Part shown: positions 1-9,664 of the stretch, piece after piece
Position numbering within the stretch: the first letter of the stretch is position 1
Layout of the letters: each line of letters begins with the position of its first letter
Origin: an uncultured Acidobacteriia bacterium
GTDB taxonomy: Bacteria > Acidobacteriota > Terriglobia > Bryobacterales > Bryobacteraceae
DNA length: 64,000 nucleotides
Assembly: GCA_903907865.1 (NCBI GenBank)
Contig: CAIVPR010000099.1
Coordinates: forward strand, 60,194-124,193
Reading direction: 5' to 3'
Program-made: the position numbers and the translations under genes
The notes under the pieces: generated by a model
What the model saw: only the letters and a program-made list of their open reading frames with translations
Told to the model about the DNA's origin: nothing
The model's database searches: none

Positions 1-1
1 A

Positions 2-802
2 CTGGACACTCCGGGTCCGGCGAGCGCGACCGGGGTCTTCAGCGCCAAGGGGTCGACCAATTTCGTGCACGCCGGGTGGTCGGGCTTCGACATCCGGGCT
101 GCGCTGGAAGCCAAGTTGGGCAAGCCCGTGTCGTATTTGAACGACGGCAACGCGGGGGCACTCTGGGGACATTACGTCCTTTTCGGGGCCCGAAGCCAAG
201 CGACGTCGGTCTCGGCCATCATCGGAACGGGTTTGGGCGGCGGCGTGATCGTGGAGGGCAACCTCGTGATCCGGGGCCGCAAGGGATTCGGCGGGGAACT
301 CGGCCATGTGCTGATCCCGTACCAGTCGATTGCGGGGACCGACGGCATCCGCCCCGAGTGCAATTGCGGACGCACTGGCGATCTGGAATCGATGTGCTCT
401 CTGACCGCCATCGAAAAGACGCTGCTGCCATATTTCCTGGCGAAGAATCCAGATCATGAGTTGGCGAAACTGGGGGATCTGCGGAAAGCCGCCAAGCTGG
501 TCAGGGGCCTAGCCGAGAAGGGAGACCAACTCTGCCTCGACGTCTTCCGGGCCCAGGCGCACGCGCTCGGGCTCTTCTTCGACGAGATGATCAACACGTT
601 CGACCCCGACGCGCTGCTGGTCGGCGGCGGCGCCATCGAGACGGGGGCGGACTTCCAGGCGTGGTTCGTGGACGAAATCCGCGCCGGAATGCCGCCCCAA
701 CGCGCCGAGCAGGCTGATATCCCGATCCACATCATGCCCAATGGCGATACGGCCGGGGCGCGCGGGGCGGCGATCGAGGCGATGAAATTGATCGGGAGCT
801 AA
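2..802 (+). CDS. ROK-family sugar kinase / transcriptional regulator (5' end outside window)
   Basis: The reading frame is open to the left edge, so the N-terminus with the phosphate-binding loop is missing and at least 267 residues remain. The visible part begins with a TPGP segment and contains the ROK landmarks: a DGNAGALWGH segment carrying the sugar-contacting Asn and Asp region, a glycine-rich GTGLGGG nucleotide-binding stretch, and a CNCGRTGDLE segment that matches the zinc-binding CxCGxxG motif of the family. The C-terminus has the LVGGGAIE motif. Family knowledge suggests a cytoplasmic ATP-dependent glucokinase or related hexose kinase; without the N-terminus a DNA-binding ROK repressor cannot be excluded. 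Translation ends 21 bases before the next gene on the same strand. Confidence 0.85.
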   Translation: MDTPGPASATGVFSAKGSTNFVHAGWSGFDIRAALEAKLGKPVSYLNDGNAGALWGHYVLFGARSQATSVSAIIGTGLGGGVIVEGNLVIRGRKGFGGELGHVLIPYQSIAGTDGIRPECNCGRTGDLESMCSLTAIEKTLLPYFLAKNPDHELAKLGDLRKAAKLVRGLAEKGDQLCLDVFRAQAHALGLFFDEMINTFDPDALLVGGGAIETGADFQAWFVDEIRAGMPPQRAEQADIPIHIMPNGDTAGARGAAIEAMKLIGS

Positions 803-844
803 AGGCAGAAACGTTTCGCTACCATGGGACCAATAGGTTCCATC

Positions 845-2904
<2,060 letters not shown>

Positions 2905-2908
<4 letters not shown>

Positions 2909-3306
2909 TTCTCGCAGTGGTGCGGGATCTGATGTTCTCGGTGCAGATCGGGGACATGGCGAAGCGGTTGGGGGTCGCGGTTGTATATGCGGGCAGCCGG
3001 GATGTGGCGCTGGCGAAGCTGCGGGAGCACCCGAAGGTGGTGGTTCTGGACTTGAATCTGGAATCGGCGGACCCGGTGGGGATCTTGACGGCCATTGCGG
3101 CCGACACGGAGTTGAAGGGTGTGGCGACCATCGGTTTCGTCCCGCATGTGCGGGTGGACTTGAAGGCGAGGGCGTTGGAAGCCGGATGTGGGGTGGTGCT
3201 GGCACGGTCGGTATTCGCGGAAAAGCTGCCGGGACTGCTGGAGTCAAGCGTGAACAACACCGGGTCCGCCGCTGGGTCCGGCGTGTTGGACGCCACGATC
3301 CCATAA
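2905..3306 (+). CDS. Small degenerate receiver-like protein
   Basis: This 133-residue protein starts at a GTG that overlaps the TGA of the peptidase gene (GTGA), so translation is probably coupled. It looks like a single CheY-type receiver fold: a VVVLDLNLES strand with Asp49 where the phospho-acceptor should be, and alternating hydrophobic strands and helices. The N-terminal acidic pair of a normal receiver is absent (ILAVVRD), and the usual C-terminal KP motif is replaced by an ARS segment. It may therefore be a pseudo-receiver acting by protein contact. No output domain is present. The assignment rests on fold-like pattern only. Confidence 0.6.
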
Positions 3307-3319
3307 ACTGGAACGGAGC

Positions 3320-4699
3320 ATGAACCGCCGACAATTCCTCGCCAGCGCCGCCGGAACCGGCTTGGCCGCACGTGGCCTCAGCGCCGCCGACTCGACCACT
3401 CGTCCTCCCAACTTCGTCGTTATTCTCCTGGACGACTCGGGCTGGGCCGATTTCAAGCCGTTCGGGCATCCGCCCTATTCCACGCCCAACGTAGAACGCC
3501 TGGCTGCCGAAGGATGCCGGTTCAACAACTTTTACGTACCGCAGGCGATCTGTTCCGCGTCGCGGTCGGCGCTGCTGAGCGGCTGCTATCCGGGGCGGAC
3601 CAAGGTCTTCGGCGCGCATGGGCCGGGCGCGCGCGGGCTCGATCCAAGCTTCGCCACCATGGGCCAGGTGCTGCAGGCCAAGGGCTACAAGACCGCCGTG
3701 TTCGGCAAATGGCATATCGGCGACCAGCCGGACACACGTCCACCCGCGCGCGGCTTCGACGAATCCTGCGGGCTCATGTATTCCAACGACATGTGGGAGT
3801 TCCACCCGGAGGCTCCGCAGAACTACCCCACGCCGCTGCATTTCTGGGAAAACGGCAAGGTGAAGGTCGAGCGGATGACGCCGCAGCTCCAGCCCATGCT
3901 CACCACTTGGTACACCGAGCACGCCGTCGACTTCATCAACCGCAACAAGGCGAATCCGTTCCTGTTGTATGTCCCGCACTCGATGCCGCACGTGCCGCTC
4001 TTCCGCAGCGAGAAGTTCGCCGGGAAGTCGGGCACCGGGGTGTACGGAGACGTGATGATGGAAGTCGACTGGTCCATCGGCGAGATCTTGAAGGCGCTGA
4101 GGGACAACGGCCTCGACGACAACACGCTGGTGGTTTTCACGTCGGACAACGGGCCGTGGACCTCGTACGGCAACCATGCGGGCACGACGCCGTTCCGCGA
4201 GGCCAAAGGGACCGGTTTCGACGGGGGCACCCGCAGCGCCTGCATCATGCGTTATCCGGGTAAAATCCAACCCGGCGCGGCGTCGACCAAGGCGCTGTGC
4301 ACCATCGATCTGCTGCCAACATTCGCACGGCTGGCTGGCGCGTCCCTACCGAAGAATCCGATTGACGGCTTGGATGTCTGGGATCTGATCGTTGACAAGC
4401 CGGGCGCGGTGAATCCGCACGATTTTTACGCTTTCAGCACCGGGCCCAACTTCGAGGGGGTGCTATCGGCGGACGGTCACTGGAAGCTGCACGTGCCGCA
4501 CACTTACCGCACGCTGGTCGAAACAGGGAACAACGGGAAACCTGGCAAGTTCCGGGAAGCGAAGATCGAGCTTTCGCTATTCGACATGGAGAAGGACCCG
4601 TTCGAGACGATCAACGTGGTGGAAAAGTATCCGGAGGTGGCGTCGCGCTTGAAGATGTACTCCGAACAACACCGGAAACAGTTCTTTGAGCAGCAGTGA
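3320..4699 (+). CDS. Tat-exported sulfatase (arylsulfatase A-like)
   Basis: A 459-residue sulfatase of the alkaline-phosphatase superfamily that hydrolyses sulfate esters after export. The N-terminus MNRRQFLASAAG is a twin-arginine signal. The metal-binding LLDDSGW segment (Asp38, Asp39) follows. The formylglycine motif reads C78-S-A-S-R82 followed by ALLSG; the position that is usually Pro in CxPxR is Ala. CxAxR is accepted by the radical-SAM maturase anSME, while classical FGE prefers CxPxR. Neither maturase gene is visible in this window. Other family blocks are GKWHIGD, VFTSDNGPW and a C-terminal LFDMEKDPFE. The substrate is unknown; acidobacterial sulfatases often act on sulfated polysaccharides. 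Confidence 0.93.
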   Translation: MNRRQFLASAAGTGLAARGLSAADSTTRPPNFVVILLDDSGWADFKPFGHPPYSTPNVERLAAEGCRFNNFYVPQAICSASRSALLSGCYPGRTKVFGAHGPGARGLDPSFATMGQVLQAKGYKTAVFGKWHIGDQPDTRPPARGFDESCGLMYSNDMWEFHPEAPQNYPTPLHFWENGKVKVERMTPQLQPMLTTWYTEHAVDFINRNKANPFLLYVPHSMPHVPLFRSEKFAGKSGTGVYGDVMMEVDWSIGEILKALRDNGLDDNTLVVFTSDNGPWTSYGNHAGTTPFREAKGTGFDGGTRSACIMRYPGKIQPGAASTKALCTIDLLPTFARLAGASLPKNPIDGLDVWDLIVDKPGAVNPHDFYAFSTGPNFEGVLSADGHWKLHVPHTYRTLVETGNNGKPGKFREAKIELSLFDMEKDPFETINVVEKYPEVASRLKMYSEQHRKQFFEQQ

Positions 4700-4723
4700 T
4701 CCGGGTCTGGAGCCCCCGCGTAA

Positions 4724-5896
4724 TCAGAGGCGCGAATCCAACCATTGCCGGAACACGTCTGGCGGCATGGGGCGACCGAAGAGGTAGCCCTGCGCCCGTT
4801 CGCAACCGAGCTCGCGCAACATCTCCAACTGGCGGGGCGTCTCAACGCCTTCGGCAATCATGGGCAAATTGACGTTGCGAGCCATGTCGACCAAGCCCTG
4901 GAACAGGGCCAGGCTCGCGGCCCAGTTCGAATCCTTTGGCATGAACGATATGTCCAGCTTCATGGCCGAGATGGGTAGACGGCGCAGTTGCTCCATGGAC
5001 GAATAGCCTGTGCCGAAATCGTCCAGCCACAGCCCCACGCCTTTGATCCGCAGCCGGATCATGGTGTCGAGGGTGCGGGGCATGTCGTGGATCATGGAGC
5101 TCTCGGTCAACTCGATGTTGATCAGCTCGTTCTGGACGCCCGCGCTGTCCAGCATTCCGGCAAGGCGGTCGGGCAGCTCGAGCTCCGTGAAGTCGTGGGC
5201 CGAGAAGTTTACCGACAGGGGAACGACCCGTTTTGGGTCGGAGGCCTGCAGGTAGCCGACCGCCGAGGACAACACGGCCCAATTCACCTCGGAGATCAAC
5301 CCGTACCGCTCCGCAAGCGGAATGAACCGGCCCGGGACCAGGAGACCCCGCTTAGGGTGCCTCCAGCGGGCCAAGCATTCGGCGGCCACAACTTGGCCCG
5401 TTGCCACGCTGACGATCGGTTGAAAGGCTGCCTCAATCTCGAGACGTTCGATCGCCGACTCCAGTTCGCTGACATCAATATAGTCGGATGCCGACGAAGG
5501 CGATGGCGGGGGCCTGGACAACTCGCCTTTGACGGTGAGGAGCGATTCAAACAGGTCCTCGTAGGCGAAGGGCTTGCGCATGGCGCCCATGTAGCGCAAC
5601 CCATGGGCCACGGCCAATTCGGCAGCCGTGTCGAGCATCCTCTGCCCCAAACCGCTGACGAGGAAAACAGCCGTGCCTCTTCGGGACAAAGCCAAGTCGC
5701 GGATCAGCTCCACTCCGTCCTTGCCGGGCATGTGCAAATCAAGGACGATCAGATCGAGGTGGCCGCCCAACGTTGTGAAATCCACGCTGTCGGTCGCGGA
5801 CGAGGAAAAGCCGACGTCGGCGGCGGTCATGCAGATCAACTCAGCTACGGCTGGGTCGTCGTCTACAACCAAGAGGCAGGGAGCACCGTGGTTCAT
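4724..5896 (-). CDS. REC-EAL response regulator (c-di-GMP phosphodiesterase)
   Basis: A 390-residue two-domain protein. The N-terminal receiver has the acidic cluster VVDDDP (Asp12-14), phospho-acceptor Asp53 in VLDLHMPG, and Lys108 in RKPF. The C-terminal EAL domain hydrolyses cyclic-di-GMP. Its signature reads E173-C-L, not EAL, but the other catalytic blocks look intact: SVNFS, IELTES, LDDFGTGYSS, AMKLD and IAEGVE, followed by RAQGYLFGRP. I chose the ATG at 5896 because AGGTGGGAGA lies about 9 bases upstream; an in-frame GTG at 5935 would add 13 residues. It follows the hybrid kinase gene by about 40 bases, so the two probably form a cognate pair linking phosphorelay input to c-di-GMP turnover. 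Confidence 0.9.
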   Translation of the reverse strand: MNHGAPCLLVVDDDPAVAELICMTAADVGFSSSATDSVDFTTLGGHLDLIVLDLHMPGKDGVELIRDLALSRRGTAVFLVSGLGQRMLDTAAELAVAHGLRYMGAMRKPFAYEDLFESLLTVKGELSRPPPSPSSASDYIDVSELESAIERLEIEAAFQPIVSVATGQVVAAECLARWRHPKRGLLVPGRFIPLAERYGLISEVNWAVLSSAVGYLQASDPKRVVPLSVNFSAHDFTELELPDRLAGMLDSAGVQNELINIELTESSMIHDMPRTLDTMIRLRIKGVGLWLDDFGTGYSSMEQLRRLPISAMKLDISFMPKDSNWAASLALFQGLVDMARNVNLPMIAEGVETPRQLEMLRELGCERAQGYLFGRPMPPDVFRQWLDSRL

Positions 5897-5936
5897 CACT
5901 AGCGATCTCTCCCACCTTGCTTCAAGTTCTCCCACC

Positions 5937-8900
5937 CTATTTCAGGCTTTCGCCCAACAACCGACAGACACTCGACAACAACGCCTTTGGCTCGTAGGGC
6001 TTCGACAAGAACTCCGCCCCGGAAGTCTCCAAATCGCCCGGATGGATCGATCCATCCGCATAGCCTGAGACAAAAAGCGCCTTCAAACCGGGCCTCGACT
6101 GCTGCAGAGAGTGTATCAGTTCGGGACCCGTCATGCCCGGCATCATGACATCGCTCACAACCAAATCAATCCGACTTCTGTAACTCGCGGAGATGGCAAG
6201 AGCTGCGGGCCCGTCCGCGGCCGGCAGGACGCGGTGGCCGGCACCCTTCAAGATCTCGGATGCAAACCGGCGGACGTCATCCTGATCCTCCACAAGCAGG
6301 AGGGTGCCACGGCAGTTGGCGTCGCGGACAGGCAAGATTTGCGCCGTCCCGGGGGCGGGCGTTATATTTTCCACGAGGGGCAGGAACACATGAAATGCGG
6401 TGCCCCGCCCCAGTTCGGATTCGACTTCAATGAAACCGCGGCAAGACTCGACAATGGCGCGAACAGTAGCGAGGCCCAGACCGGTGCCAATACCCTTCGT
6501 TTTGGTGGTGAAGAACGGCTCAAAGAGGCGCAGTTGGACTTCCGGTGTGATACCGGTGCCAGTATCGGAGACCGAAAGCCGCACGAAGGCCCCGGTGCGG
6601 TCCACGCCGCCTTTGTCGCCCTTCAGATTCACAAGGAGGGTGGAAATCGATACCGTTCCCTCACGATGGATCGCATCGCGGGCATTGATGGCAAGGTTCA
6701 TCACGACCTGTTCGAGCCGGGTGGCGTCCGCCAGTACGAAGGTTGCTTCGGGGTCCAGATCGATGTCGAGCGCAAGGTTTCCCCCCATCAAACGGGTCAG
6801 CATTCCGTGGACTTCGGAGATCACTTTGTTGATACTCACGACCTCGTTCCGCTCGATGCCCTTGCGGCTGAAGCTGAGGAGCTGGCGCGTCAGGGCGGCG
6901 GATCGCTGTCCGGCGTCATGGATGGCCTCCAAGTGTTTGGAATAGGGGCTGTCTCCTGGCAGTTGCCCGAGTATCAGGGACGAGTAGCCGTTGATTACGG
7001 TCAGGAAATTGTTGAAGTCATGGGCCACGGCAGCTGCCAGACGTCCAACGGACTCCATCTTCTGGGCCTGCTGGAGCTCTTCCTCCAACAGTTTCCGTTT
7101 GCTGATGTCGATACGAGTGCCCACGATGCGCGTCGGCAAACCGGCGTTATCACGGGACGCAACCTTGGCAAAGCCTTCGATCCAGATATAGTGGCCCTGC
7201 TGGTGCCGGGCCCGGAACTCTACCGAGGACGTGGTCATTTCCCCACTGGCGACCAGAGAAAGACGCCGGGAAAGTTCCGCGGCATCGTCGGGATGGTTGC
7301 GTTCCTTTAGGACTTCCAAATTCAAGGCGAAGGCCCCGGGTTCGTACCCCAACATGGTGAAAAACCTGGGGCTGGCGTACCACTGGTCCGGCCCTATCAG
7401 CCAGTCCCAGTAACCTTCATTCGAGGCGTCCAACGCAAGCTCGAGCCGCTCGGAGGTGCTCAGCAACTGCTTCTGCGCGGCCTCGCGCTCATCCTGCAGG
7501 TCGAACCGGTCCAAGGCCAGGGAAAGCCCTTTTCCCACCTCGTCCGCCAGTGCTATTTCATCGGGGGTAAAGAAACCGGGCTGCGAGGAATACAGCCCGA
7601 ACACGTAGACGGTCTCTCCCCGGCGTTGAAGTGGAAGGCAGATGGATGATCGGAGACCGTGTCGGGATGCGGCCGCGCGAAAAACGGCCATGGTCTCGTC
7701 GACAGAAAAATCGGCGGAAGCAACGGCCCGGCCCTCACGAATGCAAGTGCCGGTTGGCCCCAAACTTGTGGGTCCGCCGTCTGCCGTGATCCTGATCTCA
7801 TGCAAGTACGAGGCTTCCGGACCGGCGATCGCGACCGGCACAACCTCCTTTGTTTGAGGATCAACCTTGCCGACCCAGGCGATGCGGAAGCCACCGGATT
7901 CGACGGAGATCGTACACACGTCCCGAACGAGATCCTCCTCCGAGGCGGCCCGGAAACAGGCCGCGTTGCACCGGCCCAGCACGGCGTAAAGGTGGTTGAG
8001 CTGAGCAATTTGCCGCTCTGTTTCCTTTCGCTCGGAGATGTCGCGGACAATTGCCTGGCACATGGTCTGGCCGTCGACCTGCACCAAGCAGGAACTGATC
8101 TCCGTGGGAAACGTGCGACCGTCTTTCCGCAGATTGACGGTCTCGAACAGCACGCTCCCCTCGGTGTAGATCCGTGCCATCAACTCAAAGTAAAGGGAGT
8201 CGCTACCTTCGGGCTTCAAAGCGGGTAGCGATAGGTTGAGCAATTCCTGCCGGGAATACCCAAACATGGACGAGGCCCGCTCGTTGGCCTCCACGATCCT
8301 ACCGTCGCGCGTGGATAGGAGAATCGCGTCGTTGGCATAACGGACGATGACCTTATACCGTTCGAGTAGTTCCTTTTGCGCCTGCTCGGCCAGGTACTTT
8401 TGGCGGTACATGGCCACATGGTGGCGTCGGAGCAAGAGCAGGCCCAGAGAGACAGTCATTCCAGCCAGCAAAAGGCAGACAATTCCCATCCGAATAGCGT
8501 CCCGAACCTGGGGCTCAAAAGCCTCGGCCCTGTCGATCTTCGCGACCACAAACCAGTCGGTACCGGCAATAGGGCGGGCGACGGCTAGCACGGCAACGCC
8601 CCGGTAGTCGGTCCCGTCCACTTCGGCAACACTGCCACTAGCCTTTGCGACGTGCAGGCCGGAAACAACCGGTCGTCGCTGCAGAAGCTGGACGCCACCC
8701 GCCATCCGGCTGGGGTTGAGAAACAGGACCGATTCGCCATCGCGACGCGCCAGACGCAATTCCCCGGATCGGCCCTCACCGGGCCAGTCCTGCAATGCGG
8801 GGTACAGTTCGTGGGTGGGGTCGATGCCGAGGACCAAGATGCCGATCGGCACCCCGGATTCGTTCACCACTTCGGCGCTGACACTGAGTCGTGCGCTCCC

Positions 8901-9401
8901 TCCGGAAGGTGCGGGGCTGAAATCGCTAAAGAAGACGTGGTCGGACCGACGGAGTGTTGCGGTCGTCAGGTCGCTGTAATATGCCGGATCTCCCTGCAGA
9001 GGGCCGGATGAGAGCTTGACGACACCTGTCAAGCCGGTTAAAACGACGTTCTCATAGTTGTACTGCACGCGGACGGTGTCGAGCAGATCGCTGACTTGCC
9101 GCAATTGTATTGGAGAGGCACCGCCCGTCAGAGCCCGCGCAACCGCGGGCATGAGCTTCGTGGCAGCGGCCAAACTGCGGACATCGCCGACGCGTCCGAG
9201 TCTCCATGCAATGAGACGGGCGGACTTGTTTTCCGCCGCCGTTGACAAGCGGAGGTGGATTTCGGAATCATAAGCCGCGTGTTCGTCCCGGACGTAGATG
9301 ATTCCGCAGAGGCAGATAACAGCCGTCAGGCCCACGACGGCCATCACAGCCAAGCGGGAAACGTTGGCATCCGTCTCGGAGTTCGGCTCAGGGCTCGGCA
9401 T
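5937..9401 (-). CDS. Hybrid sensor histidine kinase (Cache-PAS-GAF-PAS-HisKA-HATPase-REC)
   Basis: A membrane sensor kinase of about 1154 residues. I start it at the ATG at 9401 (MPSPEPNS), since the open frame to 9596 runs through an intergenic repeat. Order seen: first membrane helix (residues 16-36), a periplasmic Cache-like domain, second helix (IVCLLLAGMTVSLGLLLL), PAS (ANDAILLSTRDGRI), GAF (VCTISVESGGFRIAWVG), second PAS (SNEGYWDW), HisKA with phospho-His in VAHDFNNFLTV, HATPase with N box MNLAINARDAI, G1 VSDTGTGI and G2 GTGLGLATV, then a C-terminal receiver (VEDQDD, Asp in VVSDVMMPG, SKPYEP). It likely senses a small periplasmic ligand and passes phosphate to the downstream REC-EAL protein; that link is inferred from adjacency. 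Confidence 0.92.
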   Translation of the reverse strand: MPSPEPNSETDANVSRLAVMAVVGLTAVICLCGIIYVRDEHAAYDSEIHLRLSTAAENKSARLIAWRLGRVGDVRSLAAATKLMPAVARALTGGASPIQLRQVSDLLDTVRVQYNYENVVLTGLTGVVKLSSGPLQGDPAYYSDLTTATLRRSDHVFFSDFSPAPSGGSARLSVSAEVVNESGVPIGILVLGIDPTHELYPALQDWPGEGRSGELRLARRDGESVLFLNPSRMAGGVQLLQRRPVVSGLHVAKASGSVAEVDGTDYRGVAVLAVARPIAGTDWFVVAKIDRAEAFEPQVRDAIRMGIVCLLLAGMTVSLGLLLLRRHHVAMYRQKYLAEQAQKELLERYKVIVRYANDAILLSTRDGRIVEANERASSMFGYSRQELLNLSLPALKPEGSDSLYFELMARIYTEGSVLFETVNLRKDGRTFPTEISSCLVQVDGQTMCQAIVRDISERKETERQIAQLNHLYAVLGRCNAACFRAASEEDLVRDVCTISVESGGFRIAWVGKVDPQTKEVVPVAIAGPEASYLHEIRITADGGPTSLGPTGTCIREGRAVASADFSVDETMAVFRAAASRHGLRSSICLPLQRRGETVYVFGLYSSQPGFFTPDEIALADEVGKGLSLALDRFDLQDEREAAQKQLLSTSERLELALDASNEGYWDWLIGPDQWYASPRFFTMLGYEPGAFALNLEVLKERNHPDDAAELSRRLSLVASGEMTTSSVEFRARHQQGHYIWIEGFAKVASRDNAGLPTRIVGTRIDISKRKLLEEELQQAQKMESVGRLAAAVAHDFNNFLTVINGYSSLILGQLPGDSPYSKHLEAIHDAGQRSAALTRQLLSFSRKGIERNEVVSINKVISEVHGMLTRLMGGNLALDIDLDPEATFVLADATRLEQVVMNLAINARDAIHREGTVSISTLLVNLKGDKGGVDRTGAFVRLSVSDTGTGITPEVQLRLFEPFFTTKTKGIGTGLGLATVRAIVESCRGFIEVESELGRGTAFHVFLPLVENITPAPGTAQILPVRDANCRGTLLLVEDQDDVRRFASEILKGAGHRVLPAADGPAALAISASYRSRIDLVVSDVMMPGMTGPELIHSLQQSRPGLKALFVSGYADGSIHPGDLETSGAEFLSKPYEPKALLSSVCRLLGESLK

Positions 9402-9548
9402 CTTCCTAGACCTCGTGGTTCTTCCCGGCCCGCTTACTGCCAGAAAACTAAGTCTACTCCGCACCGTAAGACGACGCGGCCGCGTTTTTTTCTTATCCGG
9501 GTACAACCACCTCAGAATGCGCGGCACCTCCAGCCTGACTGAACCCAA

Positions 9549-9617
9549 GAAACGGCAGTTGGCCCTGCGACGGTGCATTTTCGGTTCCCCGAACAAACGC
9601 TCCCTCGCGGTCGCGGC
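9549..9617 (+). repeat. Dispersed intergenic repeat, copy 1
   Basis: The last 30 bases (9588-9617) are identical to 12403-12432, including CGCTCCCTCGCGGTCGCGG. The upstream part, from AGAAACGGCAGTTGG, is also recognisably similar to the second copy at 12373. Both copies lie on the same strand in non-coding DNA flanking the mgtA gene. The function is unknown. Confidence 0.8.
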
Positions 9618-9664
9618 TTGAAACGAATAGCGACCAATTCAACCGGTCGAAGACCTGGGCTGAA

